From Pyropia yezoensis (Eukaryota; Rhodophyta; Bangiophyceae; Bangiales; Bangiaceae), in NCBI GenBank assembly GCA_009829735.1, contig CM020618.1, positions 14,614,568 to 14,678,567 of the forward strand: a stretch of DNA of 64,000 bases, read 5' to 3'. Position 1 is the stretch's first letter. Each line of letters opens with the position of its first letter. A model generated the notes under the pieces. That model saw nothing but the letters and a program-made list of their open reading frames with translations. It was not told the origin of the DNA and did no database searches. The position numbers and the translations under genes were made by a program. Below are positions 20,459 through 30,835 of the stretch, in pieces.

Positions 20459-20523
20459 TAGTATCCAAGGTTCTCGATCACCCTGCAAAAACTGAAAACG
20501 CGTTCGCGGAAAGTACCCTGGCC

Positions 20524-20869
20524 TATCCGGTGCTATAAGTTGAAAGTACGATGTCATCAACTCTAAAGTGAATAGCTAAGCTGACTCAACGTGCGGACAG
20601 ACGCGACCCGCTCAGGTGCGGGATGAGCCCCAGCCACGGCGAAGTCTAAAACGACGACGCCCGTAGGTCTCGCCTTTACGACGTACGCATCCAGTCCAGC
20701 AGCAATGCTGTCAATGGCCACCATGAGCAGGAGTACGGCACGGCCCCATGCGCACTCCATATAAAAAAACAAGAAAACCGCTGTAGAGCATGCACATGCA
20801 CCCCACCGGCGACAACCACCACATCAGAAGCCTGTCCGGAGAAAAGCCAGTGTGTGCTCAAAGCGATTC
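20524..20869. other. Stretch without recognisable gene
   Basis: Moderate GC content, preceded at 20513-20523 by GTACCCTGGCC, a partial match to the 27-bp inverted repeat ends at 9956 and 23497. Contains TATAAAAAAAC at 20759-20769. No gene recognised. Confidence 0.4.
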
Positions 20870-22898
20870 CCACCGTCCCCTCCTCCCCCCTTTCCAGCAC
20901 AGCCCCCGCACCCCTTCATCCTGCTACCGCCGCCACCAGTGCCGCCGCCGTCAGCGGCGGCAGCGGCCGTGGCCGCGGCGGGTGGCACCGTCGGGGCGCA
21001 CGCATCCCAGGCGCCGTCGAGGGTGTCCGTCACGTGCACCACCGCCACGGGCGCCCCAACCTCCCCGCCCCCCCAAGCGTCACCCGCAACGTGCGCAAGG
21101 CCTACACGTCCCGCCCGACAAATGGTGGACGTGGCCCTCTCCTCGTGGCGCCCCCATGCGGAGGCGCACCACCCGAGGCACCAGACCGGCCGAGCCCGGG
21201 GGGGGGGCGGGCCACCACCGCCTGCCCCCTGCCCATCCCCACCATCCCGCCCCCGAACGAGCGGCCCGTAGTAGCACAAACGACACCGACGAGGTCGCCT
21301 CGGTGAGGCCGTAGGCGCCGACGAGGGCCGCCCGCGGGAAGGCGCGGCCGAGGCGAGGGGGGAAGGGCGGCGGCAGGGGGCCCCCACCATACAGGACGGT
21401 GGTGACGGTCGCGTAGGGCGGGCCACCGCCCCGGCCGCCGCCCGCGTCGCCGGCGGTGGTGGCGGCGGCGATGGCGGCGGCGGGGCGGGATGGCGGGGCG
21501 GCCGGCAGCGGCGCCACCGGCGGCGCCAGCACCGACGGCACGGCCACGAGGAGCGTCACGCCCACCCCCCCCAGCGCAGCGCGGGTCAGCCCCACCGTGT
21601 CCCCCCTCGCCCTCCCCGGCAGGAAGGCGTGCCGCTCCCCCCCCGCCGTCACCGCCAGCGCAGAAGACAGCACCCCCACGGGTGTACGGGAGGGCCCCCC
21701 CCTTGAGGGCCATCCCCACCAGAAGGGCCCCGTGAGGGAGAAGCACCCCCTTGGGCGCCGCCGTCGTGCCAGAGGTGTAGATGACGGTGGCGGGGGCGCC
21801 AGGGGGGGGGGGGGGGGGACGGCAGGAGCGTGTGCGGGGGGGGGGGGGGGGGTGCGCCTGTCCAAGGCGGCCAGGAGGGAGGTGTGGTCTAGCTCGGTCG
21901 CCGGCTTGTGGACGGGCTATAGGGGGAAGGGGTGACGCGGGCGGGGGGGGGGGGGGCGCCACGACCCTCGACGCCGCCCGCCCCGCCCGTCGTCACCCAC
22001 ACCCGCTCGCGCGGGCAGCGGGACGGCAGGACCACGCCGGCGGGGCCGTAGGCGGGGGCTACCACCACCGCTGCCGCTCCATAGTCCCGGATGGCGGCCG
22101 CCGTCTCATCGACGCGCTGGTGGGTGGGGGGGGGGTCGGTGGGGCGGGGGAGAGGGGGGGGAAGGGGCACGCCAGGGCCGCGCACCCACCAGCAGACGCC
22201 AAAGTAGAGGGGAGAGGGCCGGTGTCAGTACGGGGCTCCACGGCAGGCAGGTCGGTAGCGGGTGGCCGAACCGGAGAGACAGGGGAGGGCACCGCGCTCG
22301 TCGCAGCCCCTCACAACATCACCGTCGCCCCACGTCGTCGCGCGGGGGCACGAGGGCACCCCACCCGCCCCCTAGTCTTCCCCCTCACAGCCACATCCCC
22401 CACCTCCCTAGTTTCCCCCCATGGCCACCCCTGTCCCCCGGCCACAGCGTGCGCGGCCGCCATCCGCCTCTGTCACCCCATCAAGCACGCTCCTCCCCCC
22501 TGCCAACCCCCCCCACCCCCGCACCCCAATCCCCGCCACCCCCCACGTGCCCCCCCCCCCCCCCACCCCCCCGCCCCCGCCCCGCCCCACCGCACCTACT
22601 CACCGGCTGTTCAGGGGCACCGACATGAGCCCCGCCCGGGTCGCCTCAAACACGTTCGCCACCCCCGCGGAGCCCACCGGGAGGAGAAACACCAGATGGT
22701 CCCCCAGGAACACGCCGGGGGCGACCGCCAGGGAAGCCGCCACCGCCGTCACCACCCCATCCAGGGTGGGGTAAGGGGCGGGCGGGCCGGGGACGACGCG
22801 GGCGCTCCCGCCGGTGGTGGACGCGGCGGACAGGACGCACGAGACCAGGGACCCCGCGCCGGGGGTGACGGCGGTCAGACGGGGGTGGTACCGGACGC
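20870..22898 (-). CDS. AMP-binding enzyme (acyl-CoA synthetase-like), spliced, C-terminally incomplete
   Basis: Adenylate-forming enzyme that would activate a carboxylate with ATP. Exon at about 22604-22898 encodes YPTLDGVVTAVAASLA, FLGDHLVFLLPVGSAGVANV and AGLMSVPLN, the N-terminal 'GD-Va-LLp...raG-v-vPLN' region, and ends at a GTGAGT donor. After a 487-bp intron (22117-22603) the next exon has ETAAAIRDYGAAAVVVAP. A third exon starts after CCCTATAG at 21916 and holds VIYTSGTTAAPKGVLLPHG (the ATP-binding P-loop, A3 motif), VLYGGGPLPP, AALVGAYGLTEATSSVSF (A5 motif) and GGGEVGAPVAVVHVTD. The usual TGD and C-terminal lysine domain are not found before the next gene, so the gene is truncated or its last exons are missing. 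Frames change at several G/C tracts. The 5' exon and start codon are not identified. Confidence 0.66.
22117..22603 (-). repeat. Introner-like sequence, copy B (intron of AMP-binding gene)
   Basis: Flanked exactly by a GTGAGT donor at 22603 and a CCACCAG acceptor ending at 22117. The body is related to 10949-11341, which abuts an exon-like segment of a different locus. Homology in the body and at the acceptor, but not in the flanking exons, is the hallmark of an intron sequence that spreads as a unit. Confidence 0.62.
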
Positions 22899-23496
22899 GC
22901 CTGGGTTGGGGGGGGGGGGAGAGTGCTGGTGATGGTGTGGGGCTGGGGGGGAGAGCGGTGGTGATGGGAGGTCAGGGGCGGCGGGTGCATGCCCCTCCCC
23001 GCCATGAGCCACCAACTGGCTGACACGCACTCGCCCCAGCACGGCCTCTCCTCATCCGCTGTGCTGCGGACGCCGCTCATGTCCTTGCATTTCCGTCGGG
23101 ACACAGCGCTTCAAACATTCAAACGATTGAAAAATCGGCCTCTATGCACCCCAAAAGCGCCATGAGGACAATTACGAGGAACTTACGTCGTTGAAAGCAG
23201 GTCCGACCCCACCCCACGCACACGCAGACCGTTCTGCGTCCACGACCCTTTCCAACCGTTTTTTCGCCTACAACCCACGTTCTCTTTCCGTACGGACGAA
23301 AACTGCGCAAGTCTCTCGGTGGGGGGTCCCTCTCGATGTCTGTATAAAAAAAAAGCTACGCGGAACGTCGCTGAACGTCGCACGGAGCATGGGAGAGGGA
23401 CAAGCAAGTGCAAGACCGACTCAGGAAAGTACTCCCGCAACGTGCACCGATCTCGGAGATCGCGAAAAAACTTATTTGCGACCTCTCGTGGTGTAT
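22899..23496. other. 5' flank of AMP-binding gene
   Basis: A pyrimidine tract and CAACCCAG acceptor-like site precedes the exon at 22898, so a 5' exon may lie in 22920-23100. Beyond 23100 GC content drops and no gene is seen; a poly-A tract is at 23346-23354. Confidence 0.4.
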
Positions 23497-23523
23497 AGTA
23501 GTACCCTGACCTAATGGCCAGGG
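23497..23523 (-). repeat. Right copy of 27-bp inverted repeat
   Basis: Reverse complement of 9956-9982 except for central bases. The pair encloses 13.5 kb carrying the four best-supported cellular-type genes. Confidence 0.65.
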
Positions 23524-23545
23524 AATTCTGCAGTGTGAAAGCTGC

Positions 23546-23599
23546 GAGGCTTCTCAGAGCTCCTCAGGAATCCCGGGGAGGCTTCTCAGAGCTCCTCAG
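23546..23599. repeat. Short direct repeat, 22 bp, spacing 32 bp
   Basis: GAGGCTTCTCAGAGCTCCTC occurs at 23546 and 23578. Confidence 0.85.
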
Positions 23600-24100
23600 C
23601 GCCCCGGGCTGTCGGGCTCTGGGAGCTGCCCAGGGCTGCCGTAGGTGTGCCGTCTGCAATGTGTGAGCGCCTGCAAATCCCAAGACAGCAGGAACCGTCC
23701 ACGACCAGTGCTCATCCCGATTGGGTTCGACCCATTCCCCCACAGCGTGGAAGCGGGGTGCTGGGGCGGGGCCACCCCCCCCCCCCGGCCGCCCCCCGCC
23801 CGCGCCCGGCCGCCCCGCGAGCGACGAGAGGCGTTCAAGTCGCACAAGGTGGGCGAGCGGCACGAGGACGGCTGAGCGACGAGCGGGGGTGTTCTTCTGG
23901 ATTGTTGTATTGAGTAGCCATGTCGTTGTTAGTGGTGGGTGAGTAGGAAGCTGTTGCCCTATGGGAACAGAACCGCGATAAAACCGCGATTCTTGATCCT
24001 TGGCCTCTCGGAGTCGGGATATGAGAGGCCTTCAAGGCAAACAAGCGGTTCTGACAGCTGCGAGAGCCCGATGCGATATCTGATTGGCCTTCTCTTGAGC
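23600..24100. other. Stretch without recognisable gene
   Basis: No coding domain found. GC drops towards 24000, consistent with the 5' end of the CMC element that follows. Confidence 0.4.
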
Positions 24101-24101
24101 G

Positions 24102-24200
24102 CTTCCAGAACCATTTCGAGAAGCCTCCAGAACAATCTGAAAAGGTCCAGAATCATCCCGAACTGCTTCCAGAACGGTGCGGAGAGGTCCAGAATCATCC
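24102..24200 (+). promoter_or_regulatory. Heat-shock-element-like array
   Basis: The stretch reads TTCCAGAACCATTTCGAGAA, then CTCCAGAACAATCTGAAAAG, with further CCAGAA, CGAAC, TTCCAGAAC and TCCAGAA boxes down to about 24200. Alternating NTTCN and NGAAN pentamers match the heat shock factor binding pattern. It lies 90-190 bp upstream of a TATA box and 280-380 bp upstream of the transposase start. Binding is inference. Confidence 0.5.
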
Positions 24201-24290
24201 AACCGTCCAACAACCATCCAATCAGACGGCGAGTGCCGACACATTGGCATCTGTTGCGGGCCTCGTCGCGACCAGGATCCTGCGCGAAGA

Positions 24291-24300
24291 GTATATATAG
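24291..24300 (+). promoter_or_regulatory. TATA box for the CMC-type transposase gene
   Basis: GTATATATAG, 190 bp upstream of the ATG at 24482, in an otherwise GC-rich region and directly downstream of the heat-shock-like array. Confidence 0.55.
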
Positions 24301-24481
24301 TCTGACGGAACACCTGATCTGTGCTCGCCTGCTCCTCGTCACAGTCTTCGTAGCGCCTTCGCCCCTGCCACCAGCACGTCGCGCGCACCCGCCGCCTCGC
24401 CCCCCCCCCCGCGCCCCCCTCCTGCCCGGCTGGCTCTGCCCCCCCCTCCCTCAGCCAACAAACTCATCCCTTCAAGGCAAC

Positions 24482-24928
24482 ATGAGGGCGTGCTCTTGCG
24501 CCGAATGCAGTGGGGGGACGCCGAATGGCATTTCTTACGTGCCTGAGAGGACCTGGTTTAAACACAGGTGTGCAACCAGAGGCCTTCCCCCTCGCTCCCG
24601 TGCCGCGGTCGTCTCAAGTGCCGCCCCGCCGGTAGGCCCTTCATTGCCTGACGCCTCCCTCGACAGCCCCGCCCCCGACCCGCTACCAACATCAAGTCCC
24701 TCGACGAGCAGCACGGATGGGGATGATAGTGATAGTAGCGTGGCCGACGAGCAACCACCGGATGGTGCTACCCCCGCTTCGCCAGCTCAAGAGCTACACG
24801 CGCCTGGACCAAACGGCGTGCGTATACCCAGTCAAGTCTTCGAGGAAAACATTGATGACGTCGTGCTGTACACATTTGTAGTGCAGCACTGCCGGTCGCG
24901 TGAGGGCACTGAGGATTACCTGCGATAG
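24482..24928 (+). CDS. N-terminal part of CMC (Plavaka/CACTA-like) transposase
   Basis: 148 residues starting MRACSCAECSGG, a CxxC pair like the N-terminal zinc element of CMC transposases, followed by PERTWFKH and a Ser/Pro/Asp-rich acidic linker, then a terminal helix VVLYTFVVQHC. The frame stops at TAG 24926 while the core continues in another frame from 24974, so an intron or frameshift separates them. Confidence 0.55.
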   Translation: MRACSCAECSGGTPNGISYVPERTWFKHRCATRGLPPRSRAAVVSSAAPPVGPSLPDASLDSPAPDPLPTSSPSTSSTDGDDSDSSVADEQPPDGATPASPAQELHAPGPNGVRIPSQVFEENIDDVVLYTFVVQHCRSREGTEDYLR

Positions 24929-24973
24929 CGTCGCTTCCATGGTACGTGTCGCACACCACACTCCCTCAACGCA

Positions 24974-25735
24974 ATGGTGGAGTCCAGCGTCGACCTACAC
25001 ACCACGAAGGTCGACTGTTGCAGGAATGGTTGCGTTGCATTCACCGCCTACCGCGAAGCTCTCTCTGCGTGCGACGTGTGCAAGGCTGCTCGGCACCGCG
25101 CAAGCGGGCAGCCTGCTAAGCAAGCTACGTATTGGCCGCTTCTTCCATGGCTGATGATGATGTTTGCCGATGCTCAAATTGGGCCTAGCATGGTCAGTGG
25201 CATGAAAGAGGCTCGCGAGGCCGCAGCAGCAGGCCCACCCACGGATCTACGCGATTGGTTCGACGGCGCGGTTTTTCGCAAGCTGGTTGAGCAGGGCTAC
25301 TTCTGCTCCAACACCTCCGTCGCTCGGAGCATTTCAACGGACGGTTTTCAAGCTTGGAAACAGCGCGGATTCGAAGGATGGCCGATTATTGCGACCGTTC
25401 TCAACCTTGATCCACGCTCCAGGGTTCGAATTATTTTGCAAGTCATCCTTGGAATTACGCCAGGACTTGGACAACCTGCGGACTTAGAATCGTTTCTTCA
25501 CCCGATAGCCAAGGAGCTGGACGCGCTCGCTGCCGGCGTGAGCGGTGTGACCGTGGCGGGCTACCCGGAGCCTCAGGTTGTGTCTGCGCTCGTCGTGCAG
25601 TTCACGAAGGATATGCCCACAGGAGATAAGCTGCTCAACGCTGTTGGACACAATGGCGAGCGTCCCAGCAAATTTAGGGACTTCGCAGGGGTCCGCGTGC
25701 ACAACCGTTACTGCTACCCACCAAACGAGCCACGG
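24974..25735 (+). pseudogene. Core of Plavaka/CMC-type transposase, internally deleted
   Basis: Family landmarks in order: VDCCRNGCVAFTAYREALSA then CDVCKAARH (the 'C-nGC-aF...C-vC' zinc element), KQATYWPLLPWLMMMF, RDWFDGAVFRKLVEQGYF, SISTDGFQAWKQRGFEGWPI (first catalytic D in STDGFQ), VLNLDPRSRVR, GITPGLGQPADLESFLHPI and AKELDALAAGV, then FTKDMPTGDKLLNAVGHNG (D-P-gdKl with GH). After YCYPPNEP the sequence jumps to a segment that normally lies several hundred residues later, so the catalytic middle is missing. It cannot encode an active transposase. Confidence 0.72.
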
Positions 25736-26016
25736 CGGAGCGGCTGCGGCTGTGTCGGCCGACCATCGTCGCTCTCTTGGACGTGACCGCCAATCTGCGC
25801 GCCTGCTGCCCCGCATGTTCCTCCTGGCAATTCCCGGCGGAGCGTCTCATCGGCACCCTCACGCGCCTCATCCGTTCTCACCGCTTTCCGTACGCGGCTC
25901 TGATCAATGCGGCATCGGCCAAATATCATGCTGAGCTGGTGACGAGCTTCGGGGAAGGCCACGCGACGTACAAGTGGGCTGAAGCGACTGGAAAACCTGT
26001 CTCATGCGAAGCATAG
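25732..26016 (+). pseudogene. C-terminal part of the CMC-type transposase after the deletion
   Basis: RLRLCRPTIVALLDVTANLR, CCPACSSWQFPAERLIGTL and IRSHRFPYAALINAA match the conserved CMC end segment 'W-FPmERliG-L...iRShr-PyaaLsn'. It is in a different frame from the core and joined to it at about 25723-25735 by an internal deletion. Ends at TAG 26014. Confidence 0.68.
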
Positions 26017-26115
26017 GACCCGATCGGCACATTTTCACTTTCGAAATTTCCAAAAGTGGGTCTTCTCCCGCCGCGACACTAGTCGGCTGATTTGGTCGGT
26101 GCCGAGCTGTCGAAG

Positions 26116-26601
26116 ATGAAGGCTGTTCTCGCAATGGAAGGGGCGGCATCAATTCCGGACGAAATCGTTGCCAAAAAGTACTTCCGATTGCGATTGGCCA
26201 ATGGTCAAATTGCTGTCACTGTTGCAGCCGCTGAGCAAGATAGAGACCGTCCGCGAGACGACCTTATCCGGGTAAGCTCTTTTGTCAGGCGCGCTGCAGG
26301 GCGGGGGCGAGGTGTAGTCCGCGTTCCCGTCAACGAGTACGGAGCAGTGCACCACTATGCCGTCGTCCTTATCGACGGCAATCCCCAGGCGTATGCGTTT
26401 CTGCAGTGCATCAAGTCAGCGGCGGACCGAGGCGGCGCGTTAGGTTCGGCTGAGAAGCGACGAGATATGGAGTGCTTTTCGAGTGAGGGAGGAGCCTTTC
26501 GGTACGTCGACGTTATGTCCATTGACGCTGTTATGGGGACGCTGTTTGTGAAGGGGAGGCACGATGTTCTGTATACGCGGGAGGTTTTCAGTATGGAATA
26601 A
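26116..26601 (+). CDS. Tail segment of the CMC element, unknown domain
   Basis: Same frame as the preceding C-terminal piece but after a TAG and a TGA. Product from the ATG at 26116 is about 160 residues, with VRVPVNEYGAVHHYAVVLID and DVLYTREVF. CMC transposases commonly carry a C-terminal beta-rich domain in this position, so I read it as the element's tail. Confidence 0.45.
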   Translation: MKAVLAMEGAASIPDEIVAKKYFRLRLANGQIAVTVAAAEQDRDRPRDDLIRVSSFVRRAAGRGRGVVRVPVNEYGAVHHYAVVLIDGNPQAYAFLQCIKSAADRGGALGSAEKRRDMECFSSEGGAFRYVDVMSIDAVMGTLFVKGRHDVLYTREVFSME

Positions 26602-27148
26602 ATGGATTCTTACTGCTTGCGAGCCCGCTGCCGGCACGGCTTAACCGTCTCGGCCGTGGAACGCGCGACGCGGCCGACGAAGCCGGCGCAACGGGTCGAG
26701 ATGTGGTGGTTGCAGCGCGGGACATGCAAGTACTTCGTGCTTGACAGCCGAAGAAGTGCTGTGTGATTGACTTGAAATTGCGAATAATTTTGGAGGAGTT
26801 GACTCCATGGTCCAAGTCCTTTCACCACGTGCAAGGGTGTGCCAGTCGGCGCGCGTGCCAGTAAGCGCCGCCTTTGCGTCGTCGCAAGCAGCTTCGTCGC
26901 TGTTCAGATCACCCCCTTGCTGCCCCGCCCCTCAACGGCATTGCTGCCATCTGCGGCTTTCCTTTCTCTCCGTTTTTCCCCACCCCTCCCCCCGATGCAC
27001 CCCACACTTTCGGCGCCATCTCACCGCTGTCACCTTTGTGGCGTCTACACGCCCCCCCCCCCACGGTGCTGATCCCCTCCCCCTCCGGTGCGTGTGCGTG
27101 GTACCAGATCGGCTACCTGCTGGTACTTTCCCTGGGCTCTTTTCTACC
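26602..27148. other. Flank between CMC element and next gene
   Basis: No gene recognised. Should contain the element's 3' end; I did not find a convincing terminal inverted repeat by eye. Confidence 0.35.
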
Positions 27149-29287
27149 ATGCCGCCCCGTCGACAGACGCAGTCGGGTGCTGTCCGGTCTTCTAGGGCTC
27201 GTACAGGTATGCACTACGCTACCGGTGTTTGCTGGGAGAGATGTGGGACGTCGGCTCATATCTTTTTTCTTGCTGGGCTATTAATTGCTTCTGTGTTCAT
27301 TCTTGTCTCACACTCCATCGTGTCTGCCCGATTGTGTTCGGTTTCCGTTTTGATTCATCTTCTTAGATATGGACGGCTTGTTGGCAGCCTCGCAGGTTGC
27401 CGCGGCACTTGCCGCCGAGGGTGCGGGCGGTCAGTACCCACCCTCCGGGCAGGCCCCGGCCTCGCCGCCCCAGATTGTGCCTGCCTCCACCACCCCCCCT
27501 CCTACCGCCCCTGCTCCCCTCCCCCCCGTGGTTCCCCCCCCCGCTCCTGCCCAGCCCCCCTCCAGGCTGTCAGCTACAGCTCCCCCCAATGGCGAACCAC
27601 CCGCTAGTGGAGGGAGTTCTGGGCTGAGCTCTGGCCGCCACACCAGCGGCCGTGTGAGGACCCGCCCAAAACCGGGGAGCCCTCAACGTACTCGTGGGGG
27701 TGTCAGCGGGCCCTGTGAGCCAATGGGGCGGCGGGGCACGGGGAAGAGGACGGTGGTCTCGACGGGGGTGGGTCTGGGGAAGAAGATGGGCGCGACGTCG
27801 GTGTGGATCGAGGGTACAAAAGGTAAACAGTGTCTTTGGTCTGTGTCTGTCGTTGCCCCTCTCGTCTCCCCCGGTGGCGCCGACACCCACGCACTATATA
27901 CTCGCGTCGGGGCACCCGAGGTGCCCCAAAGCATGCGTTTCCCCATCACACCGCCGGTAGGCACAGAACGGTCCAAAAACAAAGCATGTCTCTCAGAACA
28001 AAGCATGGGCGGGCGTGCGCACTAAAGGTGTGCAGCCCCAGTTTGCCCGAAGCGAAGGGGGTCCCGTCGATGGCGCCCAGCGCGCCCCACCAGCCGGCTC
28101 CACACGCCCGTCGGCCAGAAGGTCCGACTGGCTGTGAGGGCCAGCAAGGCCAAATTCAATCAATCGAAAAGCCGGCGAGCCAGTCATATCGCACTCAGCC
28201 GCCAGCGAGGATGTGCGGTGTCCTCAGTGTCGGTGAATCATGTGACTGGTCCTTGATGCCAGCTTTCAAGCAGCGCAGAGAATAAAATTCAGGCAGCACA
28301 GACGGGGATGTCCGCCCGTGGTTGGTCGACGATGTCACTCGCTCCTCGCTGTCGAGTTTCGACGTCCATGACAGGGTTCCGACAGTGCGTTGACGGCGGC
28401 TTTCGTGCGGTCGGCCGACGTCCGCAAAATGTCAGGGATACAGCGTGGTGTCGCCCAGGGTAGTGGGGAATTGATGTGTCTTGGGGGGAGTTATCGGGGC
28501 CGGACATGTAAGAAGAGGTCCCAGTCCATATCCCCTGGGTTCCGGGTGGGGATTTAAGGGGCAAATCCTTACAGGCCGGGGGGGACTGTTTTTTGCCTGC
28601 GACCGCCCGCCCCCCCCCCCGGAAGAGCCCATACAGAATATCAACGTTTTTACGAACAAGGACCTGGAGCTGACCGTCAGAGATCGTCGGCGGCTGCGCA
28701 CGGGGGTGGCTTTTGCGATCAACCAGACATTTCGGTACTGGGCATCTTTCTACACCCATCACGAGGACCGACAGCGCACGGCGGTGGTCTACCTCGAGGA
28801 GCGGGTGCCCCGCTTGGCTATGTGTGAGTCGGCCTGGGGAGCGTGTGCGGATCTGTCGCGCGGCTTGCACAACCGTCGGAATCAGCAACGGCGCAAGACG
28901 GCGGGTAGAGCCGCGGAGGTAGCCGCGACCGCCGCGGCTTCTACAAGTGTTGCCGCCCCTGCGGCCGGGACGGGCGACTCGACTATGGCCGGTTCCTCAA
29001 GAATGATGAGACATGGAAAAAATCCACAGCAGGTCACAGCACATCACTTACAGAACATGCATTTTTTTGACCAGCCAATCGCAGCCACGCGTGGCATCCC
29101 TCGCTCCTCGGCGCTCGTCGACCAACCCGGACTCAGGCTGGACTCCATACCTTGCAGCATTGCGCTGCCGTCTTATGTACGAGCGGAAACGATGTTCCAG
29201 GGGATACCGCAGGGATCGCCTTCCCTCCGCTACCGCCGCCCCGCGTATGCACAGCCGACGTTGATATCCACCTCCCCCCCCGCTTAA
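27149..29287 (+). CDS. Unrecognised spliced gene
   Basis: Exon 1 (27149-27206) starts MPPRRQTQSGAVRSSRART and ends at a GTATGC donor. A 160-bp intron with a TCTTAG acceptor leads to exon 2 (27367-27822), which continues in phase with DMDGLLAASQVAAALAAEG, a long Pro-rich segment, then GKKMGATSVWIEGTKG and a GTAAAC donor. A later exon from about 28637 gives INVFTNKDLELTVRDRRRL, TGVAFAINQTFRYWASFY and AVVYLEERVPRLAMCESAWG, then a basic Ala-rich tail. The phase from exon 2 to the last exon does not match directly, so another small exon is likely. Nuclear DNA- or RNA-binding protein is plausible from basic content, but I do not recognise a family. It may belong to a mobile element. Confidence 0.45.
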
Positions 29288-29869
29288 GCAGCACCGCCGC
29301 CCCCGTGAGCTTGATCGCCAGCAACAGTAACAGCCTTTTTCTCTCAGCGGCCGCCGTCGCCGCCTCTGCAGCAAGCTCCCAACGCCGGTGCTCCACTTTG
29401 TTCCCTGTCACCCCCGGTCTCCTCACTTCACCTCCTGCCCCCTCATGGAGCCCTCCGCTCTCTCCTCGGTCCCCTTTAGTCCGCGGCGCCATCCCGCCGC
29501 AATCCTCTTGCTTTTCAGTCCCGCCTCTTGACCATTCGGCTAGCCACTATCTGCTATATGCGCGCGCGTGTGGCCGCGCCGCTGGTGGTCCGACGCTATT
29601 GATCGAGATTGAAGGAAAAGACTTTGGGGTCCTGCATGTCCCTCGCCTTCGGGCCGTCCCGCACGTGTGCTCCATGATGCGGCAGGCCCCGCCGGACAAG
29701 GCGCCCGCGCGCACCGCCATGGCTCTGAGCGCCAATAGCGGCTGGGGCACCGCATGCTCTTCTGTCTAGTCCTTTGCTGCTGCGCCCTTAAAGACAAATG
29801 TAAGGCACGTGAGCCTGGCAGCAGCTTGCCCATCAGCTTGCTCTTCCCTTCTGTCTTTTGACGGTGCCA
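29288..29869. other. Stretch without recognisable gene
   Basis: Mixed composition; no domain or repeat found before the left inverted-repeat arm begins. Confidence 0.4.
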
Positions 29870-30338
29870 CCACTCGCGCCCTCCCCACAGCGAGCGGGCA
29901 GCCCCGTTCCGCCTCTAGAACTTCTGATGTCCTCCGTGACGGCCGGATGGATGGGGGAGCAAGAGAGGGAGTCGCAGCTACGCGCTTCGCCGCTGCCACT
30001 GACGCAGCACCGTCGGTCAGGGGCTCTCGGCCTCCGCCCCTGCGCCTGCCCAAACTTTGTCTTTTTTTGATCGCCTGTGTGATCTTTTGCGGTGGACCGG
30101 TTGAAAAGCTCAGCGAAGGCCTCAATGATTTCAAAACGCGATGCTGGTCTGCCCGCATGGCCATGGAAACGATCAGCGTCCCCAAAGCTTTTCCCAACGC
30201 GGGTCTTGGGGGCTCCTGGTGTCGGAATTGCGAACTGCCCTGACTTGGACAACACCGCTGGCCGCCAACATGTACAGACCGTGAAAGGTGGAGTACAACT
30301 TTGATGCCTAAGGGCAAAATCTGATACGTACCGGCTGG
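29870..30338 (+). repeat. Left inverted-repeat arm, outer part
   Basis: Reverse complement of about 50028-50510 with a few percent substitutions (7 mismatches counted in the 190 bases next to 30338). It is separated from its inner part at 41039 by the Gypsy-1 insertion. Confidence 0.75.
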
Positions 30339-30737
30339 TGTAGCGTTATGACCACCGCTGGCCCACAGGGAACCCAATCCACCCCAGAGGGACAACGGGT
30401 CACCACTAGAAGGAACGGGCCAGGGAACCCCACGCGCGCTTGCCCACCTCAAGGTCCGAGGTAAAGGTAAAAGGCTTTTGCCCAAGGGGAAGGAGAAACC
30501 CAAAGCAACGTTGTTTTACAAGAGGGACCTCGTTGGGACCCCGGGCCAAGCCCCTAAGAACCCTCCAAAGAGCTCCCCAGGTGACCTCCCAGGCGCCCTC
30601 CCCAGCGGGCCAAGTGCCAGCATGCAACCGGCCTACACCGGAGCGCACCGGGGCACCCGCGCCAACAATAATCCCTCGAATGAAAAGCAAGTGATAACCC
30701 CCCACACACAGATGCAATCCGCCCGAAGAACCCAATG

Positions 30738-30781
30738 GAGTCTCCGTGATAAATTCTGAGAATCTGTGATAAAATCTGACC
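30738..30781 (+). repeat. Left terminal inverted repeat of pogo-like transposon
   Basis: 44 bases; contains two imperfect copies of GTGATAAAWTCTGA, likely transposase binding sites. Confidence 0.85.
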
Positions 30782-30835
30782 TGTCTTCAGCCCAAACAGT
30801 CGTATCTCCGAGGTACACGAGTGACTGTCTTCGCT

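Noticed and set aside
20089..20538. Repeat proteins read on both strands across the minisatellite
   Set aside because: Unit length is not a multiple of three and all frames are open, so translation carries no signal.
23720..23760. tRNA T-loop-like GGGTTCGACCC
   Set aside because: No matching acceptor, D-arm or anticodon arm around it.
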